Shown here: one piece after another, positions 53,640 through 62,861 of the stretch
How positions within the stretch are numbered: the stretch's first letter is position 1
Layout of the letters: every line of letters begins with the position of its first letter
NCBI RefSeq assembly: GCF_000424065.1
Contig: NZ_AUJE01000005.1
Location: 1-64,000 of the forward strand
From: Selenomonas ruminantium subsp. ruminantium ATCC 12561
GTDB taxonomy: Bacteria > Bacillota > Negativicutes > Selenomonadales > Selenomonadaceae
Length of the DNA: 64,000 nt
Direction of reading: 5' to 3'
Notes under the pieces: generated by a model
Seen by the model: the letters and a program-made list of their open reading frames with translations, nothing else
The model's database searches: none
What the model was told of the DNA's origin: nothing
Position numbers and translations under genes: made by a program

Positions 53640-54484
53640 TTATGGTGTCGGAATGAATTTAGCAATAAAGGTATGGTCATTTTCCAGCAGGTTCTTGTGG
53701 AAACGGGCCAAGGGCGCGAAGATGGGCGTGTAGTTTAAGCGCATCTTGAAACGCATGAGCGTGTGGTTGGTGCAGCCGAAGATGGGCACGCGGTCTAGCA
53801 GATAGCGGTTATCCTGTTTGTCGGCCAGACCATGATTTACGGTAAATGCGCCTTGGTAACCGGCCTCTTTGACCATGCGCTGCAGTTCTTCATCGTAGGA
53901 GCGCAGGGGTAGGCAAGGAAGTTGATTTCCTTGCGCAGACGCCATTCCAAAGCTTTTTTTGAGCCGTCTACCTGGTTCCAGGTTTCTTCGGGGCTGGTGC
54001 TGTCCAGCTGCTCATGGGAAAGGGTATGGCTTTCAAAGTTTATCAGCCCGCTTTCCTGCATTTCCTCGGCCTGTGTCCAGGTCAGGTAGTTGGGATAGGT
54101 GCCAACGTAGTCGGAAATCAGGAAGATGGTTCCCTGCAGGTTGTATTTTTTTAGTATGGGATAAGCATTGCGGTAGTTATCGGCATAACCATCATCAAAG
54201 GTGATGATGACCGGTTTATCCGGGAGCTCCTTGCCGTTTTCCCAGGCATCGACCATATCTTCCGGGGTGATGGTATGATAGTCGTTGTCTGCCAGATACT
54301 TCATCTGCGCCTCAAATTGGTCTGTGTGGACGGTGAGGGCGTTTTCATCCCGGTCGTTTATCTGATGGTAGTTCAGTACCGGTACAGCATTTTTAGCACT
54401 GTACATGATGTAGGTGCAAATTGCTGCGCCTGCAAGTATCACAGCCAGCAAGATTAGCGCCAGCCGCTTTATCCATACATTCAT
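53640..54484 (-). pseudogene. polysaccharide deacetylase, frameshifted
   Basis: The 5' part (from ATG 54484) has an N-terminal anchor (LALILLAVILAGAAICTYIM) and NodB-type motifs: VPVLNYHQIN, ITFDDGYADNY and NFESHTLSHEQLD (metal ligands Asp and two His). It runs as far as NFLAYPC, then falls out of frame. The following frame supplies SYDEELQRMVKEAGYQGAFT and LARFHKNLLENDHTFIAKFI to a stop. One missing base near 53900-53906 (in the codon after AYPC, expected AYPCG-SYDEEL) joins them. The intact enzyme would deacetylate peptidoglycan or an exopolysaccharide in the periplasm. The site lies after NodB motif 3, so a truncated product would lack motifs 4 and 5. A sequencing error remains possible. 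Confidence 0.8.
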
Positions 54485-54564
54485 AATGGACACATCCTTT
54501 GATTTTCTATGCTTGTCGCATACCGACTACTATATAACAATGATAAGTTCTTGTCAATATAAAC

Positions 54565-54584
54565 GCCCTCCCATGCGGGAGGGC
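54565..54584 (-). terminator. GC hairpin between two minus-strand genes
   Basis: GCCCTCCC and GGGAGGGC pair around ATGC just past the NlpC/P60 stop; the following GTTTATATT is only a weak T tract. Confidence 0.6.
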
Positions 54585-54595
54585 GAAGTCTTTTA

Positions 54596-55276
54596 TTAAA
54601 GTACCCGGCAGGCTCCGGCGTAATGTGCTACGCGGTAGTCGCGGGAGAGCGAATCATAAGCGATGCCGTGAGAACTGGAGGCGTGAATCATCTGGCCGTT
54701 ACCTACATAAATGCCGACATGGGAGATGTTTACATAGTCACCGGCAAAGAAAACCAAATCGCCGGGCATGAGTTCGGACTTGCTCACCGGGCGGCCGGCA
54801 GTAGCCTGAATGTCCGCGGTGCGGGGCAGTTGAATGCCATTTTTGGCAAAGACGTACTGGACAAAACCGGAGCAGTCAAAACCGTTGGGTGAAGAACCAC
54901 CCCAAACGTAGGGAACACCCAAAAACTGCTGGGCTAAGTCAATGATGCCGTTAGCACCGGCAATGTAGGATTGATGGTGAGTGATGGCAGGCATAGCGCG
55001 ATGGAAAAGCGCCTGATAGGAATTATTGCCGATTTTGCCATCTACATCCAAATGGTTATCTTTCTGAAATTCAGATACGGCAGCTTCGGTCGCTGGACCA
55101 TAATCACCGTCCACAACGACATCATAGCCACGGCTGGCCAAAGCCTGCTGGATTTCAACAATGTCGCTTCCGGTATCCCCAAGATGGAAGCTGGCTGCCT
55201 CTGTAATGTTTGCGCTTGCAGTGCCTAGAAAAAGTACCGCTGCAGCCAACAGACTGCATGGTTTAGATAGTCGCAA
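54596..55276 (-). CDS. exported NlpC/P60 peptidoglycan hydrolase
   Basis: 226 residues. A signal peptide (CSLLAAAVLFLGTASANITEA) is followed by a peptidoglycan-binding domain (DTGSDIVEIQQALASRGYDV, DGDYGPATEAAVSEFQ) and a C-terminal NlpC/P60 cysteine peptidase with FDCSGFVQYVF (catalytic Cys), HVGIYVGNGQMIHASS (His) and a third polar residue. It should cut stem peptides during wall turnover. I choose TTG 55276 because GAGGGGG lies 8 bases upstream and the promoter (TTGACC, TATACT) lies between this TTG and the more distal in-frame ATG, which would put the start inside untranscribed DNA. Confidence 0.85.
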   Translation of the reverse strand: MRLSKPCSLLAAAVLFLGTASANITEAASFHLGDTGSDIVEIQQALASRGYDVVVDGDYGPATEAAVSEFQKDNHLDVDGKIGNNSYQALFHRAMPAITHHQSYIAGANGIIDLAQQFLGVPYVWGGSSPNGFDCSGFVQYVFAKNGIQLPRTADIQATAGRPVSKSELMPGDLVFFAGDYVNISHVGIYVGNGQMIHASSSHGIAYDSLSRDYRVAHYAGACRVL

Positions 55277-55318
55277 AGTAAAAAACCCCCTCAACAACTT
55301 TAAAACACAACTGGGGCT

Positions 55319-55348
55319 AGTATAACATATTAGCAGCTGACAGGTCAA
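55319..55348 (-). promoter_or_regulatory. promoter of the NlpC/P60 gene
   Basis: Minus strand TTGACC (55348-55343) and TATACT (55324-55319), 18 bases apart. Confidence 0.6.
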
Positions 55349-55475
55349 ATTGGTCATAAAAAAATATCTGTAGCAAAATATGTATAATGGCGTTATAATA
55401 TGATATTGTGTATTTTATGAGTAGGATCGTATTGTGAATAGAATGGTAAAAGAATTAAAGGAGATTGTGCATTTT

Positions 55476-56348
55476 ATGCAGAGAAATGAACTTTGCTGGT
55501 GTGGCAGCGGCAAAAAGTACAAAAAATGCCATGCAGATTTTGATGAACGCATCAAGGAAATCAAGTTTGATGTGTTTAAGGGACAGGTGCGCCCGCCGAA
55601 GAAAATCATCAACAATAAGGAAGATATTGCCCGCATCAAGGCAGCAGGCGTGATTAATGATGGCGCACTCGATGTGGCCGCTTCGCTGATTAAGCCCGGC
55701 ATGGATACGGCCACGATTGATAAAGCCGTTCAGGATTATATTGAATCCCACGGCGGTTATCCGTCCTGCCTGCATTATGAAGGCTTCCCCAAGAGCTGCT
55801 GCATTTCCATCAATGATGTGGTCTGCCATGGTATTCCCTCGAAAAAGACCATTCTCAAAGAGGGGGATATCGTCAATGTGGATATCACTACGACTTTGGA
55901 CGGCTACTATGCCGATGCTTCCCGCATGTTCATGGTAGGCGAAGTTTCGGCAGAAGCAGAGCGTCTGGTAAAGGTGACGAAAGAATGCATGGAACGAGGC
56001 ATTGCTGCAGCGCGCCCCTGGCATTTTCTGGGCGATATCAGTGCGGCCTGCGGTGACTATGCGCATGCCAACGGTTATTCCGTGGTAACGGATTTGGGCG
56101 GTCATGGCGTCGGCAAGGATTTCCATCTTGAGCCGTTTGTAGCCCATGAAGGCGATGCAGGCACAGGGATGCTTTTGGTGCCGGGCATGGTGCTGACGGT
56201 TGAGCCGATGATCAATCAGGGCCGGAAAGATGTGTACGTGGATTCCAAGGACAACTGGACGGTGCGCACGAAGGATAAGACGCTGTCGGCTCAGTGGGAA
56301 AAGACGATTTTGATTACGGAAACAGGTGCGGAGGTACTTTCGTCGTAA
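55476..56348 (+). CDS. map: methionine aminopeptidase with SEC-C zinc motif
   Basis: Removes the initiator methionine from nascent proteins. The 290-residue product carries a short N-terminal SEC-C metal-binding motif (ELCWCGSGKKYKKCH), found in a subset of type I MetAPs and thought to help bind the ribosome. The pita-bread catalytic fold follows: VVCHGIPS, NVDITTTLDGYYADASR (two Asp ligands), GGHGVGKDFHLEPF (His), and TVEPMIN with a final Glu near SAQWEKTILIT. ATG 55476 is preceded by AAGGAG; an upstream GTG at 55434 is possible. The stop overlaps the helicase start (taATG), so they are coupled. Confidence 0.94.
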   Translation: MQRNELCWCGSGKKYKKCHADFDERIKEIKFDVFKGQVRPPKKIINNKEDIARIKAAGVINDGALDVAASLIKPGMDTATIDKAVQDYIESHGGYPSCLHYEGFPKSCCISINDVVCHGIPSKKTILKEGDIVNVDITTTLDGYYADASRMFMVGEVSAEAERLVKVTKECMERGIAAARPWHFLGDISAACGDYAHANGYSVVTDLGGHGVGKDFHLEPFVAHEGDAGTGMLLVPGMVLTVEPMINQGRKDVYVDSKDNWTVRTKDKTLSAQWEKTILITETGAEVLSS

Positions 56349-57661
56349 TGACTATGTTTAAGGAATTGGGAATCTCCCCAAATATTTGTGAGACACTTGC
56401 CAAACGCGGCATTCGCGAGGCTACGCCGGTGCAGGAGAAGGCGATTCCCCTGGCACGGGCGGGACGGGATATTATCGTGCAGGCGCAGACCGGCACAGGT
56501 AAGACATTGGCCTTTTTGTTGCCAATCTTAGAAAAAATCAAGCCGCAGGCCGAAGTGGCACAGGCACTGGTCGTAACACCAACTCGCGAACTGGCCATTC
56601 AAGTGGCAAGGGTCGCTGCTGTGGTGGGGGAAGCTGCGGGCATTTCCTCTCTCGTCATCTATGGCGGGCAGGATATTGAACGGCAGAAACAGAAACTGCG
56701 CCGTAAGCCCCAGCTTATCATCGGCACGCCGGGGCGTCTTTTGGACCATCTGCGCCGTCAGACCATCAATCTGAGTCAGGTGAACAAGGTTGTTCTCGAT
56801 GAAGCCGATGAAATGATGAAATTGGGCTTTATTGAAGATGTGGAAGTGCTGTTAAAGGCATCGGCCAGCGACCGCCAGTTTATGCTCTTTTCGGCGACCA
56901 TGCCGGCAAGGGTAAAGGCTCTGGCCGCACAGTATATGAAAACACCGGAAAATATTCAAATCAAGAGTGAGCATATCACGCTCGATGCCATTGAGCAGGT
57001 AATCCTCGATACGACGGAAGAAAACAAGATTGACCGCCTCTGCGAATGCATCAACAGCGACAATCCGTACCTGGCGATGGTCTTCTGCCATACCAAACAG
57101 CGCGCCCATATGGTCACAATGGCACTGGCCGCCCGTGGCTATCTGGTGGACGAGCTGCATGGTGATTTGTCGCAGGTACAGCGTGCATTGGTACTCAAGC
57201 GGTTCCGCAAGGCAGAACTGCAGATACTCTGCGCGACGGATATTGCGGCGCGTGGGCTCGATATCGAAGGCGTGACCCATGTCTTTAACTACGATATTCC
57301 CCATGATACGGAAAGCTATATCCACCGCATTGGCCGTACGGGCAGAGCCGGGCAGGACGGCAAGGCCGTGACCTTTGTCAACGCCCGCCAGTATGATTTG
57401 CTGCGCCGCATTGAAGCCGGCATCAAGAGCCGTATCCGCAAGGAGCACTCGGAACGCCATCACAAGCGTCTGGAGAAGCAGGCCAAAATCATGGACGAAA
57501 TCAAGAAGGAACGGCAGGAGAAAAAGGCCAAGGCCAAACCGCTCTCGAAGTATGCCAATCGCAAAGGTGCGGCACATAAGGGGCGCAATGACCGCAGCCG
57601 TCGCGCGAAAGTCCGGAATAAATCCAATGCCACGAAGCGTTCGCATATGGGCAAACACTAA
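56348..57661 (+). CDS. DEAD-box RNA helicase
   Basis: 437 residues. All helicase motifs are visible: Q motif region FKELGISPNI...TPVQEKAIP, AQTGTGKT (I), PTRELA (Ia), GTPGRLLD (Ib), DEAD in VLDEADEMMK (II), SAT (III), and HRIGRTGRAGQ (VI). The C-terminal 90 residues are very basic (RKEHSERHHKRLEKQAK, NRKGAAHKGRNDRSRRAK) and should bind RNA. It lacks the large C-domains of DeaD or DbpA and looks closest to CshA/RhlE-type enzymes acting in ribosome assembly or mRNA decay. The start is ATG 56348, sharing its A with the map stop, with GGAGGT upstream. Confidence 0.93.
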   Translation: MTMFKELGISPNICETLAKRGIREATPVQEKAIPLARAGRDIIVQAQTGTGKTLAFLLPILEKIKPQAEVAQALVVTPTRELAIQVARVAAVVGEAAGISSLVIYGGQDIERQKQKLRRKPQLIIGTPGRLLDHLRRQTINLSQVNKVVLDEADEMMKLGFIEDVEVLLKASASDRQFMLFSATMPARVKALAAQYMKTPENIQIKSEHITLDAIEQVILDTTEENKIDRLCECINSDNPYLAMVFCHTKQRAHMVTMALAARGYLVDELHGDLSQVQRALVLKRFRKAELQILCATDIAARGLDIEGVTHVFNYDIPHDTESYIHRIGRTGRAGQDGKAVTFVNARQYDLLRRIEAGIKSRIRKEHSERHHKRLEKQAKIMDEIKKERQEKKAKAKPLSKYANRKGAAHKGRNDRSRRAKVRNKSNATKRSHMGKH

Positions 57662-57692
57662 AACCTGAAAAATTCTAAATTGTAGCAGGAAT

Positions 57693-57741
57693 TCCCCCTT
57701 TTTAGTCGAAATGATATCAATGTAGACTAAATAAAGGGGGA
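57693..57741 (+). promoter_or_regulatory. hairpin burying the phosphofructokinase ribosome binding site
   Basis: TCCCCCTTTTTAGTC (57693-57707) pairs with GACTAAATAAAGGGGGA (57725-57741). The right arm contains AAAGGGGG, the binding site for ATG 57749. TTTT follows, so it may also end the helicase transcript. Confidence 0.6.
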
Positions 57742-57748
57742 TTTTCTC

Positions 57749-59023
57749 ATGATTGGTATCAAAAATGTAATTGCCGTGGTTTGTGGTGGGGGACCGGCTC
57801 CCGGCATTAACAGCGTTATCTCCGGTGTCGTCAATGAAGCAACCCGTCAGGGCTGGGACGTACTGGGCATGTATGATGGCTTTTCGCGCCTGGCTCGTGG
57901 CGAAAAGAATTATGTCCGTCTGGAACCGAAGAACATCAGCCGCATTCATCTGACCGGCGGCTGCATTCTCAAAATGTCCCGCTTCAATCCGACCAAGAAA
58001 GAATCGGATTTGCGTACGGTCGTGGAAACGCTGACGGAACTGGGCGTTACGCATCTGGTTACCATCGGTGGTGATGATACGGCTTACAGCTCCGCAGCTG
58101 TTTCCGATTATGCCCGCAAGATGGGCCGCACCATCAATGTGGTGCATGTGCCGAAGACCATCGACAATGACCTGCCGCTGCCGGAGGGGATTCCGACATT
58201 CGGCTTTGAAACGGCCCGCGCTTTTGGTACGCAGGAAGTTGAAAACCTGATGGAAGATGCCCGTACGACGAATAACCGTTGGTACTTCACGATTGCCATG
58301 GGCCGTACAGCTGGCCATTTGGCACTGGGCATGGGCAGAAGTGCCGGTGCAGCGCTCACCATTATCCCTGAGGAATTCCCCGAGGATAAGATTCCTCTCC
58401 AGCAGGTTGTGGATATCATCACGGGTGCAATTGTGAAACGCTATCTGACCGGCAAGAACTACGGCGTAGCGGTTATCGCCGAAGGCGTTATCGAAAAGAT
58501 TGCTCCGGAAGACTTCAAGAAACTGGGTACGGTGGTTACGGACGAACACGGCCATATCCGCTACAGCGAACTGGACTTTGGTGAAATCCTCAAACAGGCT
58601 GTGCTGGCTGAAGTGAAGAAACTGGGTATCAAGATCAGCATCATCGATAAGGAAATCGGTTATGAACTGCGCTGCACGGCGCCGATTGCTTATGATATCG
58701 ACTATGCCCGTCAGCTGGGCTACTCTGCTGTACAGTTCCTGATGTCCGGCGACAGCGGTGCGCTGATTTCCATTCAGGACAACAAGGCTGTGCCTATGCG
58801 CTTTGAGGATATCAAAGACCCGGCTACCGGCAAGACGATGGTGCGCAAGGTGAATATCAACTCCGTACATTATCAGATTGCCCGTGGCCTCATGATGCGC
58901 CTCGAAAAAGGCGATTTGGATGATCCGGGACTGGCCAATGCTTATCGCATGGAGCCGGCTGAGTTCAAAGAAAGATACAGCTATCTGTTTCCGGAGGAAG
59001 CGCCGGTGACGGAAGAAGCATAA
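57749..59023 (+). CDS. 6-phosphofructokinase, probably pyrophosphate-dependent
   Basis: Phosphorylates fructose-6-phosphate in glycolysis. The 424-residue protein is longer than the bacterial ATP-PFK (about 320). Motifs: VVCGGGPAPGINSVI, VTIGGDDTAYSSA and VPKTIDNDLPLP, then TAMGRTAGHLALG-like AMGRTAGH and AVIAEGVIE. The second Asp in GGDD and the Lys in PKTIDND are the residues that mark PPi-using enzymes in this superfamily, so PPi is the likelier donor and the reaction may be reversible. It is monocistronic, with a hairpin covering its ribosome binding site and a palindromic repeat array behind it. Confidence 0.88.
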   Translation: MIGIKNVIAVVCGGGPAPGINSVISGVVNEATRQGWDVLGMYDGFSRLARGEKNYVRLEPKNISRIHLTGGCILKMSRFNPTKKESDLRTVVETLTELGVTHLVTIGGDDTAYSSAAVSDYARKMGRTINVVHVPKTIDNDLPLPEGIPTFGFETARAFGTQEVENLMEDARTTNNRWYFTIAMGRTAGHLALGMGRSAGAALTIIPEEFPEDKIPLQQVVDIITGAIVKRYLTGKNYGVAVIAEGVIEKIAPEDFKKLGTVVTDEHGHIRYSELDFGEILKQAVLAEVKKLGIKISIIDKEIGYELRCTAPIAYDIDYARQLGYSAVQFLMSGDSGALISIQDNKAVPMRFEDIKDPATGKTMVRKVNINSVHYQIARGLMMRLEKGDLDDPGLANAYRMEPAEFKERYSYLFPEEAPVTEEA

Positions 59024-59049
59024 AGCCACCGAGTTTTTGTTGACATCTA

Positions 59050-59770
59050 TATGTTAAGACGCGCGGTGACTGGCAATACCTTTCCTTCGCCATAGACAGG
59101 CTTGTCAAAAGCTGCGGAAAGGGATTGCCAGTCACCGCGCTTAATGCGTAGTCGGTTGTCCAACATCGTGGTGTAAAGACGCCCGGTGGCTGACCATACT
59201 TTTCCTCTGCTTAGGCAGGCTTGCCAAACGCGACGGAAAAGCATGGTCAGCCACCGGGCTTAATGCGTTATTGATGTGTGCTTTACATCGTAGCGTAAAG
59301 TCGCCCGTGGGGCTGGTCATATTTTTCCTTCGCCATAGACAAGCTTGTCAAAAGCTGCGGAAAAACACGACCAGCCCCACGGGCTTACTGCGTTGTGGTA
59401 TGCTTTACATCGTGGTGCAAAGGTGCCCACGAAAGCCGGTAATATTTTCCTTCGCCATAGACAGGCTTGTCAAAAGCTGTGGAAAACATCACCAGTCCCC
59501 ACAGGCTTATTGCGTTGATATGCGTATTACATCTTGGTGTAAAGGCGCCGTAAGGGCAGATGATATTTTTCCTTTGCTTAGACAAGCTTGTCAAACGCGT
59601 CGGAAAAACATCATCTGCCCCTACGGCTTCGTTCGTACAAAGTGCTGCGTTACATCGTAGTGCTAGGTTCAGGCTGGCAGTGAGGAGGGAGGGGGCGGGG
59701 ATGGCTTTTGGCAGCGTTAGGCAAGCCTGCATAAGCAGCCAAAAGTTATCCCCGCCCCCTCCCTCCGTCT
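59050..59770 (+). repeat. array of six palindromic repeat units
   Basis: Units with outer stems at about 59061-59140, 59181-59258, 59303-59383, 59425-59506, 59544-59626 and 59684-59767. The first five share the core TTTTCC..AGACARGCTTGTCAAA..GGAAAA. The sixth has changed bases on both sides of the core but keeps the same fold. The fourth has a damaged outer stem. Linkers carry TTACATCGTGGTGTAAAG-like words. The first two outer stems equal those of the clpB array, so subfamilies were copied between sites. No ORF of note lies between 59024 and 59826. Confidence 0.9.
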
Positions 59771-59826
59771 TGTGCCCCGAACCCGAACCTTTTTGAAAAA
59801 AATTCAAAAAAACTTTAAAAAAGGTG

Positions 59827-59855
59827 TTGACAACTAAATCCATATGCCCTATAAT
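59827..59855 (+). promoter_or_regulatory. promoter of the tRNA cluster
   Basis: TTGACA (59827-59832), 17 bases, TATAAT (59850-59855): a consensus-strength promoter 66 bases before the first tRNA. Confidence 0.85.
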
Positions 59856-59921
59856 CTTTTATTGTCAGCCGCCGATACGGCGCAGCGATGAAATGCGAAC
59901 GCGTTTCAAAGCGAAGGTTAT

Positions 59922-59997
<76 letters not shown>

Positions 59998-60060
59998 ATT
60001 TTATTCAAACTTTTCTTCAAAAAAGAGTTTGACAAGGCTGGCAGGATATGATAAAGTAAT

Positions 60061-60136
<76 letters not shown>

Positions 60137-60148
60137 AATGTTAATGTT

Positions 60149-60224
60149 GCTGATATAGCTCAGTCGGTAGAGCGTATCCTTGGTAAGGATAAGGTCACCA
60201 GTTCAATCCTGGTTATCAGCTCCA
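60149..60224 (+). tRNA. tRNA-Thr (GGT)
   Basis: Acceptor GCTGATA/TATCAGC, anticodon loop TTGGTAA giving anticodon GGT, T-arm GTTCAATCC and encoded CCA. Confidence 0.94.
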
Positions 60225-60229
60225 TATAT

Positions 60230-60306
60230 GGCGGCATAGCTCAGTTGGCTAGAGCATGCGGTTCATACCCGCAGTGTCAGGAGTTCAAATCTCTTTGCCG
60301 CCACCA
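60230..60306 (+). tRNA. elongator tRNA-Met (CAT)
   Basis: Acceptor GGCGGCA/TGCCGCC fully paired, anticodon loop TTCATAC (CAT), encoded CCA. The paired first base distinguishes it from the two initiators. A tRNA-Ile read after lysidine modification would have the same anticodon and is less likely from the stem sequence. Confidence 0.9.
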
Positions 60307-60317
60307 ATTAGTTAATT

Positions 60318-60338
60318 AACCCCTGTTGCAGGGGTTTT
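60318..60338 (+). terminator. terminator of the tRNA cluster
   Basis: AACCCCTG and CAGGGGTT pair around a 3-base loop, followed by TTATTT. Confidence 0.85.
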
Positions 60339-60401
60339 ATTTATGTTTTATACATATAAATAAGTCGCTAAGAAATTTTTTAACTTGTCAAGGGTTTTAT
60401 G

Positions 60402-60430
60402 TTGACAGGCTTTTGCAAGTGTGCTAAATT
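60402..60430 (+). promoter_or_regulatory. promoter of rpmG-secE-nusG
   Basis: TTGACA (60402-60407), 17 bases, TAAATT (60425-60430), 58 bases before rpmG. Confidence 0.65.
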
Positions 60431-60487
60431 GTATTAGTGACATTATGAAAGAGTCATAGTTTCTGAGCGTAAGGGGTGTAAATAGAG

Positions 60488-60637
60488 ATGCGCAACAATA
60501 TCACGTTGGAGTGCACGGAGTGCCATAGCCGTAACTACCGTACCAACAAGAACAAGAAGAACAACCCGGATCGTCTGGAGTTCAATAAGTACTGCAAGTT
60601 CTGCAAGAAACATACGACGCACAAAGAGACGAAATAA
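60488..60637 (+). CDS. rpmG: 50S ribosomal protein L33 (zinc type)
   Basis: 49 residues. Two CxxC pairs (CTEC at 9-12 and CKFC near residue 38) mark the zinc-binding C+ form; [17 protein letters not shown] and the [10 protein letters not shown] end are typical L33. GTAAGGGGTG lies upstream. It is the first gene of the rpmG-secE-nusG-L11 operon. Confidence 0.96.
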   Translation: MRNNITLECTECHSRNYRTNKNKKNNPDRLEFNKYCKFCKKHTTHKETK

Positions 60638-60674
60638 TCGCTTCTAGCGGATTGAACGGAGATGTGAAGTAACT

Positions 60675-60848
60675 GTGAAGAAATTCATAGACGAAGTAAT
60701 CGCCGAAATGAAAAAAGTATCATGGGCGACCAAGAAAGAGCTGGTCAACTACACTGTGGTTGTCGGCATTGCCGTAGCGATTGTCTGCGCGCTGATTTGG
60801 TTCTGTGATACCATCTTTGCAAGATTGTTCCACATCATTTTACGGTAA
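60675..60848 (+). CDS. secE: preprotein translocase subunit SecE
   Basis: 57-residue single-span inner-membrane subunit that clamps SecY. GTG start; the N-terminal amphipathic helix FIDEVIAEMKKVSWATKKEL has the conserved KKVSWA-K motif, followed by one membrane helix (YTVVVGIAVAIVCALIWFC). Position between rpmG and nusG is the standard bacterial order. Confidence 0.95.
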   Translation: MKKFIDEVIAEMKKVSWATKKELVNYTVVVGIAVAIVCALIWFCDTIFARLFHIILR

Positions 60849-60864
60849 GCTAAGTGAGGGCAGC

Positions 60865-61413
60865 ATGGCAAACGAAGAGATGAATCTGCGGCAGGATAAT
60901 CCCGGCAGAGCATGGTATGTTGTACATACCTATTCGGGCTATGAGAACAAGGTTAAGGCCAATCTCGAGCGCCTGATTCATACGGCCAACATGAGCAACA
61001 TGATTTTCAATGTTGTGGTTCCGGTAGAGGATGAGGTCGAAATCAAGGACGGCAAGAAAAAAGTCGTTCAGCGAAAAGTCTTCCCGGGCTATGTGCTGGT
61101 TGACATGATTGTCGATGAGCATTCCTGGTACGTTGTGCGCAACACCACCGGTGTTACCGGTTTTGTTGGTTCTGAAAAGCACCCGATTCCGCTTACCGAT
61201 GCTGAAGCGAAACGTATCTTGAAATCCATGGGCGAGGAAGAGCTCAAACCCGAACTCGATGTAGAAGTCGGGGATGTGGTTCGCATCAACTCGGGCGTTT
61301 TCGAGAATTATACGGGCACGATTACAGCGATTGACGCTGAAAAAGGTCGTCTCAAGGTTCTCGTCGAGGAAACCCCGATTGAACTTGGCTTTGGTCAGGT
61401 GGAAACCATCTGA
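60865..61413 (+). CDS. nusG: transcription elongation/antitermination factor NusG
   Basis: 182 residues: NGN domain (AWYVVHTYSGYENKVKANLE, VFPGYVLVDMIVDEHSWYVV, NTTGVTGFVG) and a C-terminal KOW domain (VGDVVRINSGVFENYTGTI). It binds RNA polymerase and couples it to Rho or the ribosome. ATG 60865 is 4-5 bases after GTGAGGG; the upstream part of the open frame overlaps secE and is not used. Confidence 0.97.
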   Translation: MANEEMNLRQDNPGRAWYVVHTYSGYENKVKANLERLIHTANMSNMIFNVVVPVEDEVEIKDGKKKVVQRKVFPGYVLVDMIVDEHSWYVVRNTTGVTGFVGSEKHPIPLTDAEAKRILKSMGEEELKPELDVEVGDVVRINSGVFENYTGTITAIDAEKGRLKVLVEETPIELGFGQVETI

Positions 61414-61452
61414 TTGAAGCTGTTGTAAATCCTTTTTGGGAGGTGAAATCAA

Positions 61453-61878
61453 ATGGCAAAGAAAGTTTCTAAGATTGTAAAACTTCAGGTTGTTGCAGGC
61501 AAAGCTAATCCGGCTCCTCCGGTAGGTCCGGCACTTGGTCAGGCTGGTGTCAACATCATGGGGTTCTGTAAGGAATTCAACGAAAGAACCAAAGATAAGG
61601 CTGGTCTCATCATTCCGGTTGAAATCACGGTTTTTGAGGATAGATCCTTCACGTTCATCACGAAGACTCCGCCGGCTGCAGTTCTCTTGAAGAAGGCTGC
61701 TAAGATCGAAAAGGCTTCTGGTGAACCGAACAAGAACAAGGTGGCTAAACTGCCCCGCGCTGAAGCAATGAAGATTGCAGAAAGCAAAATGGAAGACCTC
61801 AACGCTGCTGATATCGAGGCTGCTACTCGCATGATCGAGGGCACGGCTCGCAGCATGGGTATCGAAATCGTTGACTAA
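61453..61878 (+). CDS. rplK: 50S ribosomal protein L11
   Basis: 141 residues binding the GTPase-associated region of 23S r[23 protein letters not shown], the proline-rich linker region, and the C-terminal [12 protein letters not shown] are diagnostic. GGGAGGTG precedes ATG. It lies between nusG and rplA as usual. Confidence 0.98.
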   Translation: MAKKVSKIVKLQVVAGKANPAPPVGPALGQAGVNIMGFCKEFNERTKDKAGLIIPVEITVFEDRSFTFITKTPPAAVLLKKAAKIEKASGEPNKNKVAKLPRAEAMKIAESKMEDLNAADIEAATRMIEGTARSMGIEIVD

Positions 61879-61945
61879 TTTTTAGCAGCATTTCGCCCCT
61901 GTGGGAGGCAATAACCGTTATTACCACGAGAGGAGAAAACTTACA

Positions 61946-62626
61946 ATGGCTAAAGCTGGTAAGAAATATCAGGACGCTTGCAAGCTCGTTGAAGCTGGCA
62001 AGTTCTACACGGCTGCTGAAGCTATGGAACTCGTTAAGAAGACGGCTACGAAGAAGTTTGATGAAACCATCGAACTGCACGTACGTCTCGGCGTAGATCC
62101 GAAGTATGCTGATCAGCAGGTACGTGGCGCTATGGTACTGCCGCACGGCACTGGTAAATCCAAGCGCGTACTCGTTTTCGCTAAGGGCGAAAAGGTTAAG
62201 GAAGCAGAAGCAGCAGGTGCTGACTTCGTTGGTTCCGATGAAATCGTCCAGAAGATCCAGGGCGGCTGGCTCGACTTCGATGTCGCAGTAGCTACTCCGG
62301 ACATGATGGGCACTGTCGGTCGTCTTGGTAAGGTTCTCGGCCCCCGCGGCCTCATGCCGAACCCGAAACTGGGTACGGTTACGATGGACCTCACGAAGGC
62401 AGTATCCGAGATTAAAGCAGGTAAAGTCGAATACCGCACCGATAAGGCCGGTAACGTGCATTGCCCGATTGGCAAGGCATCTTTCGACGCTGAGAAGCTC
62501 CAGCAGAACTTCCAGGCCCTGATTGATACACTGAACCGCGTAAAACCGGCGGCTGCTAAAGGCCAGTACATGCGCTCCATCACGGTTAGCGCAACGATGG
62601 GCCCTGGCATCCCTGTTCAGCTCTAA
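61946..62626 (+). CDS. rplA: 50S ribosomal protein L1
   Basis: 226 residues of the L1 stalk; also a translational repressor of its own operon in many bacteria. [47 protein letters not shown] and the [11 protein letters not shown] end are typical. ATG 61946 follows GAGAGGAGAA; the upstream frame has no ribosome binding site of equal quality. Confidence 0.98.
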   Translation: MAKAGKKYQDACKLVEAGKFYTAAEAMELVKKTATKKFDETIELHVRLGVDPKYADQQVRGAMVLPHGTGKSKRVLVFAKGEKVKEAEAAGADFVGSDEIVQKIQGGWLDFDVAVATPDMMGTVGRLGKVLGPRGLMPNPKLGTVTMDLTKAVSEIKAGKVEYRTDKAGNVHCPIGKASFDAEKLQQNFQALIDTLNRVKPAAAKGQYMRSITVSATMGPGIPVQL

Positions 62627-62631
62627 TTTTT

Positions 62632-62816
62632 TAGAGTTCGGTTCAGACGAGGCTCCGGTCTCAGGAACGTTATGTTCCGACAACTGTATAACGATGGCTG
62701 TAGACAGCAGGTTTGATATATCTATCATCTAACGACGATTTTTTGTCGCCTGCCGAGGCCGGAGCAGATGAACTTTGAAAATTCTACCTCCGGCGGACGC
62801 AGCCGGAGGTTTTTTT
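62632..62816 (+). promoter_or_regulatory. L10 leader with attenuator
   Basis: Between rplA and rplJ, GCTCCGGTCTC (62652-62662) pairs with GAGGCCGGAGC (62755-62765) to close a structured leader. A perfect hairpin CCTCCGGC/GCCGGAGG (62787-62809) with seven T residues follows. The second strand of the leader stem (GGCCGGAG) could also pair with CTCCGGC of the terminator, giving a switch. This matches the known L10(L12)4-binding leader that autoregulates rplJL. Confidence 0.85.
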
Positions 62817-62861
62817 ACAGGCTTTAATAAATCCCAAACAGGCAGGAGGTGTAATGAAAAA

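Noticed and set aside
53640..54493. Two separate genes in the deacetylase region
   Set aside because: The two frames abut exactly at a conserved NodB motif and together make one normal-length deacetylase, so one frameshifted gene is simpler.
59050..59770. CRISPR array
   Set aside because: Units are 100-120 bases, internally palindromic and lack uniform short repeats separated by unique spacers; no cas genes are present.
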